This document shows, piece by piece, positions 33,625-42,503 of a stretch of DNA of 64,000 bases. Numbering within the stretch: the stretch's first letter is position 1; every line of letters begins with the position of its first letter. The DNA is from Prauserella endophytica. GTDB lineage: Bacteria; Actinomycetota; Actinomycetes; Mycobacteriales; Pseudonocardiaceae. A program made the translations under genes and the position numbers. Below the pieces are notes generated by a model. It was not told where the DNA came from. It did no database searches and was given only the letters and a program-made list of their open reading frames with translations. Location: assembly GCF_005146945.1 (NCBI RefSeq), contig NZ_SWMS01000007.1:1-64000 (forward strand), written 5' to 3'.

Positions 33625-34062
33625 TCAGGAAACGGCGCGGGCCACGCGGGCCTGGGCCGGGAACACCGGCCGGCGCGATGGCGCGCTGAGGTCGAAGTCG
33701 GCGCGCACCGTGTGGCCCGTGCCGCCGTCGAGACCGCTCACCGCCGCGAGGGCGCGAACCAATTCGAGGCCGCAGCGTTCCTCGGGCGTGCGCGCCGCGA
33801 CCGGCGTGGCGAGCCGGTCGAGCTCGACGCGCAGGCGGCGACCCGGTGCGTGGGACAGGCGCAGCCGGACGGAGCGGGAAGCGCCGGTCAGCGCCAGCGT
33901 GATCAGCTCGTTGACCAGTAGCTGAGCGTCGGTCACCAGTTGGTGGTCGTACCGGGAGAGCATGGCCCGCACGCGATGTCGTAACGCCGGGAGATCACGT
34001 ACGCGAGCCGCCCGCCATCCGGTGTCGTCGGCCCACGCCTCATCCGTTTCCGCCACGGTCAA
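33625..34062 (-). CDS. Small HATPase (anti-sigma/RsbW-like) protein
   Basis: 145 residues from TTG 34062; a GTG at 34056 is equally possible. It has the GHKL core layout of actinobacterial RsbW-like proteins: LPALRHRVRAMLSRYDHQLV, the N-box region VNELITLALTGASRSVRLRL (Asn-Glu present, but the usual Asn-Ala-His is absent), and GLELVRALAAVSG in place of GRGL. The degenerate N-box suggests weak or no ATP binding. It converges on the orphan response regulator and is read in the same direction as the formate dehydrogenase operon downstream. No sigma or anti-anti-sigma partner is adjacent. Confidence 0.72.
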   Translation of the reverse strand: MTVAETDEAWADDTGWRAARVRDLPALRHRVRAMLSRYDHQLVTDAQLLVNELITLALTGASRSVRLRLSHAPGRRLRVELDRLATPVAARTPEERCGLELVRALAAVSGLDGGTGHTVRADFDLSAPSRRPVFPAQARVARAVS

Positions 34063-34146
34063 TCACCCATCCGCTGTTCGCTCAACGCACGAGAAACCGG
34101 AGTACCCTGCCCCACTGATCAACAAACGCGCTCGGTGAGACATCCG

Positions 34147-35079
34147 TCACACCTTCCGTTGCCGCTGGGGAACCACGACGTACTTCGGATCCTTCGTGGA
34201 CTCGACGCCGGCCTCGAAGATGCCGAACCGCTGCAGCGCGCTGCCCGCCAGCAACGCCAGACCGGACGCCACGGCCGCGGCGCGGCTGCGCCGGGCGGGA
34301 AGCAGCGCCCCGAGCGCGCCGCCGATGGTGAGGCACTCCGACCATTTCCGCAGCCGGTGAGCCTTTCCCGTGCGGTACGCCTCCCCCGCGAGCCCAGAGC
34401 GGTGCTCGACGAGCCTGGCCGCCACGCTCTCCAGCGCGGCCCCCGCGACAGCGAGCCTGCGCGCGGGCGCCGCCTCGCTCACGGGCGCGCAAACCAGGCC
34501 GAGGCCCGCGCCCGCGGCCGCGGCTGAGCCGGTGAACACGAACGGCAGCTGGCGGTGTGCCTCGTGCCAGGCCGGCACGGCGGTCTGCGAGAGCAGCACC
34601 GCCGTGTAGGACGCCACCGCGGGTGCGACGGCGGCGGAGGACAGTCCCGCGGGCCGCGCCAGGCGGCGCAGCAGCCGCCCTGGCAGCCTCTTCCGCCATC
34701 CGCGCGGCACCAGCTCGGCGACGGCCGCCACGCCGGTGCCAGGCCCGTAGGCGACGAGGATCCACGTGCCGACGCTCATCGGCGAGCTCGGCTTGGCCAC
34801 CCGAAGCATGTGGAGGAAGCGCTCCGGCCTGCCGAGGTCGGCCACCAGCAGATACATGCTCGCGCCGAGCGCGCCCAGCGCGCCGAGCCTGCCCGCCCTG
34901 CGCAGGGCGGGGCGGCCCGTCAGGTCGGCCCCGGCGCCGAGCAGCGCCGAGCTCGCGGACAGCCCACCGGTGAACAAGTAGGCCGCGATCTTCCACTCCC
35001 AAACCGGCGGTTTGAGCACCGGCTGCCCGTAGTAGGAGCGGAACGTCGCCTCGGGCACCACGCTCTCCTGCTGCTTCAC
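34147..35079 (-). CDS. NrfD/PsrC-type membrane subunit of formate dehydrogenase
   Basis: 310 residues from GTG 35079, overlapping the ferredoxin-subunit stop. About eight hydrophobic segments (IAAYLFTGGLSASSALLGAG, LGALGALGASMYLLVADLG, MSVGTWILVAYGPGTG and others) fit the NrfD family, which binds quinone without haem, unlike the cytochrome b FdnI of Escherichia coli. It would anchor the complex and pass electrons from formate to menaquinone. It is the last gene of the operon, which suggests the three subunits are made in fixed ratio. Confidence 0.87.
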   Translation of the reverse strand: MKQQESVVPEATFRSYYGQPVLKPPVWEWKIAAYLFTGGLSASSALLGAGADLTGRPALRRAGRLGALGALGASMYLLVADLGRPERFLHMLRVAKPSSPMSVGTWILVAYGPGTGVAAVAELVPRGWRKRLPGRLLRRLARPAGLSSAAVAPAVASYTAVLLSQTAVPAWHEAHRQLPFVFTGSAAAAGAGLGLVCAPVSEAAPARRLAVAGAALESVAARLVEHRSGLAGEAYRTGKAHRLRKWSECLTIGGALGALLPARRSRAAAVASGLALLAGSALQRFGIFEAGVESTKDPKYVVVPQRQRKV

Positions 35080-35978
35080 CGCGAGCCCCTTCCGAGAAAC
35101 ACCGACACGGCGGCCGCGGCGAAGGCCGACGCCGCCATGCCCGCGTACTTCCACATCGACGGCGCGTCCCTGGTCGGGACCACGGGGTCCGGTGGGAGGC
35201 CGTACACCTCGGGTTCGTCCAGCAGCAGGAAGAACGCGCCGTCGCCGCCGACGCCGTCGTCCGGGCTCTCCCCGTAGAGCCGCGCCTCGGGCACGCCGGA
35301 GTCGTGCAGGTGCTCGACGCGTTCCCGTGCCCGCTCGCGCAGCTCGTCGAGCGGTCCGAACTGGATGGAGTCGGTGGGGCACGCCTTGGCGCAGGCGGGT
35401 TCCAGCCCGTCGCGCAGCCGGTCGTAGCAGAGCGTGCACTTCCAGGCGCGGCCGTCGTCCTCGCGCCGGTCGATCACGCCGTACGGACAGCCGGACACGC
35501 AGTAGCCGCAGCCGTTGCAGATGTCGGGTTGCACCACCACGCTGCCGTACTCGGTGCGGAACAGCGCACCGGTCGGGCACACGTCGAGGCAACCGGCGTG
35601 GGTGCAGTGCTTGCACACGTCGGAGCTCATCAGCCACCGGAAGTCGGTGCGGCCCTCCTCGCCGGTGCCCGCGCCGGGCAGGTCGAACGACGGCAGGCCG
35701 AGGTCCACGGCCTCGGCGCGCCGGGGCTCGGGCGGCGCGGGCTGCTCGACGAAAGCGACGTGGCGCCACGAGTTGGCGCCGAGCGTGCCGGTGTTGTCGA
35801 ACGACATGCCGAGCAGGTCGAATCCGTCGTCGGGGACGCCGTTCCATTCCTTGCACGCCACCTCGCACGCCTTACAGCCGATGCACACCGAGGTGTCGGT
35901 GAAGAACCCGACCCTCGGTGGGTGCTCTCCGTAGCCGGTGGCGGTGGCCGGGTCGGTGCGCGCGGCCTCCTCGGTCAT
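35076..35978 (-). CDS. Formate dehydrogenase iron-sulfur (beta) subunit
   Basis: 300 residues from the ATG after AGGAGGACC. It has four cysteine clusters for [4Fe-4S] centres: CIGCKACEVACKEWNG, then CKHCTHAGCLDVCPTGAL, then CNGCGYCVSGCPYG, and CTLCYDRLRDGLEPACAKACP. A single C-terminal membrane helix (MWKYAGMAASAFAAAAVSVF) anchors it, as in FdnH. It transfers electrons from the molybdopterin subunit to the NrfD-type subunit. Both ends overlap its neighbours (ATGA at the start, GTGA at the end), so the operon is tightly coupled. Confidence 0.93.
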   Translation of the reverse strand: MTEEAARTDPATATGYGEHPPRVGFFTDTSVCIGCKACEVACKEWNGVPDDGFDLLGMSFDNTGTLGANSWRHVAFVEQPAPPEPRRAEAVDLGLPSFDLPGAGTGEEGRTDFRWLMSSDVCKHCTHAGCLDVCPTGALFRTEYGSVVVQPDICNGCGYCVSGCPYGVIDRREDDGRAWKCTLCYDRLRDGLEPACAKACPTDSIQFGPLDELRERARERVEHLHDSGVPEARLYGESPDDGVGGDGAFFLLLDEPEVYGLPPDPVVPTRDAPSMWKYAGMAASAFAAAAVSVFLGRGSR

Positions 35979-38900
35979 CGGTCCTCCTCCAGGTGCGCGG
36001 TGTCGTGCCGGGTGACGGTGTCGATTCGCGTGCCGGTCTCCGGCGTGACGCCCGCCCGCTGCCGGTACCCGGCGACGTAGTCGAGCAGCGCGGGCCCGCG
36101 CGGGCGCCTGCCCGGCCGGACGTCGCACGTGGCGACCTTGGTCTCCTGGATGAAGACGTTCGGGTCGAGCACCACGCCGATCAGGTCGTTCACCACGTCG
36201 CCGTCCACCAGACCGGTGTGCCCCCAGTGGTAGGGCATCCACACCTGGTGCACCTCCCTGCCCTCGAGGCGCAGCGGCCGCATCCGGTCGGTGACGAACA
36301 CGCGCGCGTCCACGGCCGTCCTGCTCGTGATCACGTGCGCCCAGCCGAGATGCGTGAGCCCGCGCTCGGCGGCGAGCCGGGGAGAGACCTCCATGAACAG
36401 TTCGGGCTGCAGCTCCGAGAGGTACGGCAGCTGCCTGCTCATCCCACCCGCGGTGTGGTGCTCGGTGAGCCGCGCAGTGGTGAACACGTACGGGAACACC
36501 TCGCCACCGCGTTCGGGAGGCGACGGGTTGGACGGGTTCTCCGCGCGGCCGAAGACCTTGCGCGCCGGGTTGCCCTGCTGTGCGTACAGCCGGTTGCGCA
36601 CGGGCGACTCGTGCGGCTCGTAGTGCGTCGGCAGCGGACCGTCCACCACGCCATTGGGCGCGAACAGCCAGCCCTTGCCGTCGGCCTGCATGACGAACGG
36701 GTCGTCGCCGCTCAGCGCGGCCGGGCCGACGGCGTCGTCGGCGGGCCGGTAGTCCGGCGGCTTGTTCTTCTCGAAGTCCGGCACGTCGTGACCGGTCCAC
36801 TCGCCGCGCTCGGCGTCCCACCACACGAGCGCCTTACGCTCGCTCCACGGTCTTCCGTCGAGGTCGGCGGAAGCCCTGTTGTAGAGCACGCGCCGGTTCA
36901 GCGGCCAGGTCCAGCCCCACTCGTTCTCGTAGGGTCCCTGCTCGTCGTGCGGTTCGCGGCGCGCGGCCTGGTTGACGCCGTCGGCGAACACTCCACTGTA
37001 GATCCAGCAGCCGCACACGGTCGTGCCGTCGGCCCGCAGGTCGAGGTAGCCGTCGACCTCCTTGCCGGTGCGCAGGTCGATGCCGTTGATCCGGCGCAGC
37101 ACGTCCTCCGCGGACGGTTCGTCCTCTCCCTCCAGCTCGTAGTCCCAGGCGAGGTCGAGCAGCGGGCGGTCGCGCTCGTCGGCGGAGCCCGCGAGCTTCT
37201 CCCGCAGCAGGCGCCCGAGGTGGTAGATGAACCACAGCTCCGAGCGCTGGTCGCCGCGCGGCTCGACGGCCTTGTCCCGCCACTGCAGCATCCGCTGCGT
37301 CTGCGTGAACGTGCCCGCCTTCTCCACGTGCGCGGCGGCCGGGAAGAAGAACACCTCCGTGCGGCACCGCTCGGGCACGATCTCGCCCGTCTCGATCTCC
37401 GGGGAGTCCTTCCAGAACTCGGCGCTCTCGATCATCGTGAGGTCGCGCACCACCAGCCAGTCCAGATTGGACATCCCGAGCCGTTGCAGCCGCCCGTGCG
37501 CTGAACCGACGGCGGGGTTCTGGCCGAGGAGGAAGTAGCCGAACACCTTGCCGTCGAGCATGTCCAGCACCGTCCGGTAGGTGCCGTGGTCGCCGTTGAT
37601 GCGCGGCAGGTAGTCGAAGCGGAAGTCGTTCTCCGGCGTCGCCGCCTCACCCCAGTACTCCTTGAGCAGCGAGACCAGGTACGCGTCGGCGTTGCGCCAG
37701 AAGCCCTTCTGCCGGTCGCCCCGCACCTTGTGCAGGTAGCTCGGCAGGTCCTCGTGCGAGGTGTCTGGCATCGGCAGGTAGCCGGGCAGCAGGTTGAACA
37801 GGGTGGGAATGTCGGTGGAGCCCTGGATGCTCGCGTGCCCGCGCAGCGCGAACACCCCGCCACCCGGCCTGCCGATGTTGCCGAGCAGCAGCTGGATGAT
37901 CGAGCCTGCCCGGATGTACTGGGCGCCGAGGGTGTGCTGGGTCCAGCCGACGCTGTAGACGAGCGCAGCGGTGCGCTCGCGGCCCGAGTTGGCCGTCCAC
38001 GCCCGGCACACGCGCAGGAACGTCTCGGCGGGCACGCCGCAGATCTCCTCGACGGCCTCGGGCGTGTAGCGCGCGAAGTGCCGTTTGAGGATCTGGAACA
38101 CGCAGCGCGGGTGCTTGAGCTCGGGGTCGGCCGCGATCTTGCGCGCGCCTCCCTCGACGCCGGGTCCGCCGGAGCCGAGCTGGTCGGGCCGGGACTGTTC
38201 CTTGGCGCGGGTGCCGCCCTCGCCGCTGTCGGTCTGGCTCTCGTACTGCCAGGTGGTGTTGTCGTAGGAGGCGGTCCCTGAGTCGTACCCGCTGAAGAGC
38301 CCGTCGAGGTCCTCGGTGTCCTGGAAGCGTTCGTCCACCAGGTACGGCGCGTTGGTGTAGGCGCGCACGTACTCCCGGAAGTCGAGATCGTGCTCCAGGA
38401 TGTGGTTGATCACACCGCCGAGGAACGCGATGTCGGTGCCGGCGCGCAGCGGCACGTGCAGATCGGCAAGCGCACTGGTGCGCGTGAACCTCGGGTCGAT
38501 GTGGATCACCTCGGCGCCGCGCGCCTTGGCCTCCATCACCCACTGGAACCCGACCGGATGGGCCTCGGCCATGTTCGAGCCCATGATGACGATGCAGTCG
38601 GAGTTGACGAGGTCCTGCTGGTAGTCCGTCGCCCCGCCGCGACCGAAGGAGGCTCCCAGACCGGGAACCGTGGCGGAGTGTCAAATACGCGCCTGGTTCT
38701 CGATCTGGATGGCGCCGAGCGCCGTGAAGAGCTTCTTGATCAGATAGTTCTCTTCGTTGTCCAGCGTCGCGCCGCCGAGGCTCGCGAGGCCCATCGTGCG
38801 GCGCAGGCGGTTGCCGTCCTCGTCGGCGTCCTGCCAGCCCTTGCGCCGCGCGTCGAGCACGCGGTCGGCCACCATGTCCATCGCCGTGTCGAGGTCGAGC

Positions 38901-39250
38901 TCCTGCCACTCGGTGCCGTACGGCGGCCGGTAGAGCACCCGCTCGGCCCGCTGCGGCCCGGTGACCAGCTGCTTGCTCGCCGAGCCCTTGGGGCACAGCC
39001 TCCCCCGCGAGATGGGGCTGTCCGGGTTGCCCTCGATCTGGACGACGCGCTCGTCCTTGACGTAGACATGCTGGGCGCAGCCGACAGCGCAGAACGGGCA
39101 CACCGAGCCGACGACCCGGTCGGCATCGGTGGTGCGTGCCGCGAGCGCCGCCGAGCGCCCCGACTGCGCGGCCTTGCCCCGGCCGGTCCGATCACGTCCG
39201 GTCAGCTGCCGGTACACCGGCCACGAGCGGATCCAGTCCGCCAGCCCCAT
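35975..39250 (-). CDS. Formate dehydrogenase alpha subunit, selenocysteine-containing
   Basis: 1091 residues from the ATG after GAGGAGG, if the in-frame TGA at 38683-38681 is read as selenocysteine 190. The frame runs IQIENQARI-Sec-HSATVPGLGASFGRGG, matching the Sec site of FdnG-type enzymes, and a SECIS-like hairpin follows 11 bases later. An N-terminal [4Fe-4S] motif (CPFCAVGCAQ to LCPKGSASKQ) and a molybdopterin fold (NEENYLIKKLF, then MGSNMAEAHPVGFQW) follow the FDH-N pattern. It oxidises formate to CO2. No twin-arginine signal is visible, so the subunit is probably cytoplasmic. Without Sec the gene would look like two broken halves. Confidence 0.92.
38651..38683 (-). promoter_or_regulatory. 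UGA Sec codon and bacterial SECIS hairpin of the formate dehydrogenase gene
   Basis: On the minus strand the TGA occupies 38683-38681. Eleven bases later (38669-38651) comes GGTTCCC-GGTCT-GGGAGCC: a seven-pair stem (one U-G pair) with the loop GGUCU. The Escherichia coli fdhF SECIS has the same 11-base spacing and the same GGUCU loop, as I recall it. It recruits SelB-GTP-Sec-tRNA. selA, selB, selC and selD are not in the window. Confidence 0.85.
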
Positions 39251-39343
39251 GCTCACATCCTCCTCACTCGCCGTAACGCCTTTCCCCGTGATCACGAGTC
39301 CCAAACCCGGGTTTCCGGGGGCGGACCAGGGGAACACCGGGCC

Positions 39344-40975
39344 ATGCCCGACACCTCGATCCCGGGAAGGCTGCGGCGGCTCGCCAGGAAGACCTTCGGC
39401 TGGCGCGAGCTGAGCCCCGAGCAGCTCACGGCCATGGAGCACGTGCTCGACGGCGACGACGTGCTCGTGGTGATGCCGACCGGCTCCGGCAAGTCGGCGA
39501 TCTACCAGCTGCCCACGATGCTGCTGCCCGGGCCCGCGATCGTGGTGTCGCCGCTGATCGCGCTGCAACGCGACCAGATCGGCAGCCTCGGCGAGGCGGA
39601 CGCACCCGAGGCCGTCGCGGTGAACTCCGCGCAGGGCGCCCGGGACACCGAGGAGGCGTTCGAGGCGGCCACCGCCGGCGACGCCGAGTACCTGTTCCTC
39701 TCCCCCGAGCAGCTGGCCAAGGACGACGTGCTCGACCGCCTCGCGGACAGCGACCCCGCCCTGTTCGTCGTCGACGAGGCGCACTGTGTGTCGGCGTGGG
39801 GGCACGACTTCCGGCCCGACTACCTGCGGCTGCGCCACGCCGCCGAGTACGTGGGCAGGCCGCCGGTGCTGGCGCTCACGGCCACCGCGGGCGGACCGGT
39901 GCGCGACGACATCGTGGAGAAGCTCGGCCTGCGCGACCCCGCACGGGTCGTGGCCGGCTTCGACCGGCCGAACCTGCACCTCGCGGCACGCGAGACCGCC
40001 GACGACGACAGCCGGGTCGAGATCGTCGCGGGGCACGTCACCGGCGCGGCGAAGCCGGGCCTCGTCTACACGGCGACGCGGGCGGACACCGAGCGGCTCG
40101 CGGAGGTGCTGCGGGAGCGGGACGTGCGCGCCGAGGCGTTCCACGCCGGGCTCCGCGCCGTCGAGCGCCGGCGCGTGCAGGACGCGTTCATGGCGGGCGA
40201 CGTGGACGTGGTGGTCGCCACCTCGGCGTTCGGCATGGGCATCGACAAACCCGACGTCCGGTTCGTCGTCCACGCCGCGCCGCCCGACTCGCTCGACTCC
40301 TACTACCAGCAGATCGGCCGCGCCGGGCGCGACGGCGAACCCGCCGGGGCGCTGCTGGTGCACCGCGGCGAGGACTTCGGACTGCAGCGCTTCCTCGCCT
40401 CGCAATCGCTGGACGAGGCCGCGGTGCGTGAGCTCGCCGACGTGATCCGGCGGCACGAGGGACGGCTCCGCCTCGCCGACGCCGAGGCCGCGACCGGGCG
40501 GTCGCACCGCCGCGTGACCCGCGACCTCAACCTTCTCGAACAGGCCGGCGTCGTGCGCAGGACCCGGCGGGGCGAGCTGACGTGGGCAGGCGACGGCACC
40601 GACCCGGTGCGCGCCGCGGCGGCGGAGCTGGAGCGACGGCAGCGGCTCGACCGCTCGCGGGTCGAGGTGCTGCGCGAGTACGCCGAGACCAGGACGTGCC
40701 GCAGACGGTTCCTCCTCGGCTACTTCGGCCAGGACCTGCCGCGGGCATGCGGGCTCTGCGACCGGTGCGACGCGGGCACCGCCGTCGAGCACGCCCCGGC
40801 GGAGGACACCCGTGCGGAGTTCCCGCTGCGCTCGCGGGTCCGTCACCCCGAGTGGGGCGCGGGCAACGTGGTGGCCCAGGAGGCCGACAGGATCACCGTG
40901 CTGTTCGACGACGCGGGCTACCGCACCCTGTCACTCGCCGCGGTCCGCGAGCACGGCCTGCTCACGCACGGGTGA
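39344..40975 (+). CDS. RecQ-like ATP-dependent DNA helicase
   Basis: 543 residues from ATG 39344. RecQ family motifs in order: motif I MPTGSGKSAIYQLP (about residue 45), DEAH box VVDEAHCVSAWGHDFRPDYL (about 143), LALTATA, then GLVYTATRADTERLAE, FGMGIDKPDVRFVVH and YYQQIGRAGRDG. The zinc-binding cysteines follow (TCRRRFLLGYFG, then CGLCDRCD). It lacks an HRDC domain. The C-terminus (VRHPEWGAGNVV, then ITVLFDDAGYRTLSL) resembles the small beta domain of UvrD-like proteins. Actinobacteria often use such RecQ proteins in repair. It is divergent from the formate dehydrogenase operon. Confidence 0.92.
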   Translation: MPDTSIPGRLRRLARKTFGWRELSPEQLTAMEHVLDGDDVLVVMPTGSGKSAIYQLPTMLLPGPAIVVSPLIALQRDQIGSLGEADAPEAVAVNSAQGARDTEEAFEAATAGDAEYLFLSPEQLAKDDVLDRLADSDPALFVVDEAHCVSAWGHDFRPDYLRLRHAAEYVGRPPVLALTATAGGPVRDDIVEKLGLRDPARVVAGFDRPNLHLAARETADDDSRVEIVAGHVTGAAKPGLVYTATRADTERLAEVLRERDVRAEAFHAGLRAVERRRVQDAFMAGDVDVVVATSAFGMGIDKPDVRFVVHAAPPDSLDSYYQQIGRAGRDGEPAGALLVHRGEDFGLQRFLASQSLDEAAVRELADVIRRHEGRLRLADAEAATGRSHRRVTRDLNLLEQAGVVRRTRRGELTWAGDGTDPVRAAAAELERRQRLDRSRVEVLREYAETRTCRRRFLLGYFGQDLPRACGLCDRCDAGTAVEHAPAEDTRAEFPLRSRVRHPEWGAGNVVAQEADRITVLFDDAGYRTLSLAAVREHGLLTHG

Positions 40976-41015
40976 ACCTCGGTTGACGTTCCGGCGCCGC
41001 GGGTAGGCCCTGCCC

Positions 41016-41366
41016 ATGCCCGACACTCCCCCGGACAACGGCGGCAGGCGACCCGTCCCGGCCGGCCGCCGGTGCCACCCCGGCTACGACAACCAGAACC
41101 GGCGCACCGCGGGCCGTCGCGGGCCCGCCGCGACGCTCGAGAACGCCCGGTCCCCCGAGAAGATCGGCCACCGCGAGCGCATCCCCGAGCGCGGCAAGCC
41201 CACCGACGTAGCCGTGCGTTTCTCCACCGTGATCGGCGGCAGGCACTCCGAGGGGGCCCGCGACCGGCGGCGGCTGCGGAACCTGGGCCACAACGGGCCG
41301 CGCGAGGTCAGCGATCTCGTGCTGACGCACTGCGTGCCGGACGAGCGCGCGGCCGTGCCCAGGTGA
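41016..41366 (+). pseudogene. Catalase N-terminal remnant in an open 116-codon frame
   Basis: The frame is open but reads as a collapsed clade-type haem catalase: DNQNRRTAGRRGP matches the DNQN-(S)-TAG-RGP start, EKIGHRERIPER matches EKLAHFNRERVPER, and VAVRFSTVIGG matches FIRFSTVAG. A piece ending RNLGHNGP matches the later VGNNTP. The segment with the catalytic His (VVHAKGAGAHG) is missing between RERIPER and GKPT. Everything after the GNNTP-like piece is absent, including the haem-binding Tyr. It follows recQ by 40 bases. It may be expressed but cannot be a catalase. Confidence 0.72.
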
Positions 41367-41389
41367 GGGGGCTCAGAGCACGGGCGCGA

Positions 41390-42457
41390 TCAGGACGGTC
41401 CGGACTCGACCGCGTCGACCAGTCCCCACTCCAGTGCCGTGTCCGTGTCGATCGCGCCTCCGGACAACGCCGCGAACAGGGTGCGCCAGCGGCCGATGCG
41501 GCGCGGGATGCTCACGGTGCCGCCCGCGCCGGGGAGCAGGCCCATCGACACCTCGGGCAGCCGGAACGTGGTCCCCGGTGCCGCCACGACGCGTCCGGCG
41601 AACGCGGGCAGCTCGATGCCGGCGCCGACGCAGCTGCCGTGCACGCGCACCTCGGCGCGCTCCGCCAGCGTGTGCAGCAGCGGCCCGGCGCCCGCTCTCG
41701 TGCGCACGAGGTGGGCGGTGGCGAGGTCGGGAGTGGTGCCGAACTCGTCGAGGTCACCGCCCGCGCAGAACGACGGGCCCGCGCCGTCGAGCACGACACG
41801 CGTGATCGTGTCGTCCACTGTGGCCAGACGCAGCGCGTCGGTGAGCGCGTCGCGCAGTTCGCGGCCGTAGGCGTTGCGCCGCTCGGGACGGTTGAGCGTG
41901 ATCCGCAGCAGGCCGTCGGCGCGGGCGAGGAGCACGGGCTCGGCGGCGGGAGGCGGCAGCGGACGCGTGCCCCTGGCGGAGAGCCAGCGGGCGAACTCGG
42001 CGCCGCCGAGCAACGTCGAGTAGGCGAACGACTCGACGTCGAGCGCCGCGCGCACGCCCAGCGGTTCCGTGGCACGCAGCACCTGCGCGAGCGTGAGCGT
42101 GGCCCTCGGGCACGCCGTGGCCGCCGCGTGCAGGGCCGCGGCGTCGGCCACCGGGTCGCCGCCGCAGGCGAACTCGGGGCCGAGCCGGGCCGCGCCGCCG
42201 GGCACGAGCGTGACATCGAGCGCGCGGGCCAGCCCGCGCCACCTCTCGTCCGGCTCGCCGGTCACCACGCCGACGAGCACACGGTGGGCCGTGGCCGCCG
42301 CGTGCGTGGCGGCGCCGAGCGTGCCGGCGTCCGCGGGGCCGAGGTCCACGAAGAGAAGTGGGTCGATCACCTCGCCGTTCTCGCCGAGAAGCGGCCCCGC
42401 CGCGGCGCCCTCGGCGAGGTCGGCGACCGAGCACCGCGGCACGGGAATGCCGTCCAT
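41390..42457 (-). CDS. Enoyl-CoA hydratase family protein with degenerate N-terminal crotonase-like half
   Basis: 355 residues from the ATG giving MDGIPVPRCSVADL. The last ~190 residues are a crotonase: LRITLNRPERRNAYGR, VVLDGAGPSFCAGGDLDEF, VHGSCVGAGIELPAFAGRV and EVSMGLLPGAGGTVSIPRRIGR. The first ~150 residues are not a usual extension; pieces such as PLLFVDLGP, FACGGDPVADAAALH and FAYSTLLGGAEFARWL look like a decayed crotonase-type half. It is divergent from a TetR gene with an inverted repeat in the 46-bp gap, which suggests specific repression. The substrate is unknown. Confidence 0.78.
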   Translation of the reverse strand: MDGIPVPRCSVADLAEGAAAGPLLGENGEVIDPLLFVDLGPADAGTLGAATHAAATAHRVLVGVVTGEPDERWRGLARALDVTLVPGGAARLGPEFACGGDPVADAAALHAAATACPRATLTLAQVLRATEPLGVRAALDVESFAYSTLLGGAEFARWLSARGTRPLPPPAAEPVLLARADGLLRITLNRPERRNAYGRELRDALTDALRLATVDDTITRVVLDGAGPSFCAGGDLDEFGTTPDLATAHLVRTRAGAGPLLHTLAERAEVRVHGSCVGAGIELPAFAGRVVAAPGTTFRLPEVSMGLLPGAGGTVSIPRRIGRWRTLFAALSGGAIDTDTALEWGLVDAVESGPS

Positions 42458-42460
42458 GCG

Positions 42461-42476
42461 GCGACTGTATCGTCGC
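42461..42476. promoter_or_regulatory. Operator-like inverted repeat (GCGAC-N6-GTCGC)
   Basis: Perfect 5-bp arms around TGTATC form a 16-bp site in the 46-bp gap between the divergent crotonase (start 42457) and TetR (start 42504) genes. Position suits a TetR operator controlling both; arm length is short, so the call is tentative. Confidence 0.4.
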
Positions 42477-42503
42477 GGCCGCCGCCGAGTCTGGGGAGAC
42501 ACC

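Noticed and set aside
38681-38683. Formate dehydrogenase as two genes or a pseudogene
   Set aside because: The TGA sits at the known Sec position with a SECIS-like hairpin at the expected distance, and the rest of the frame is fully intact.
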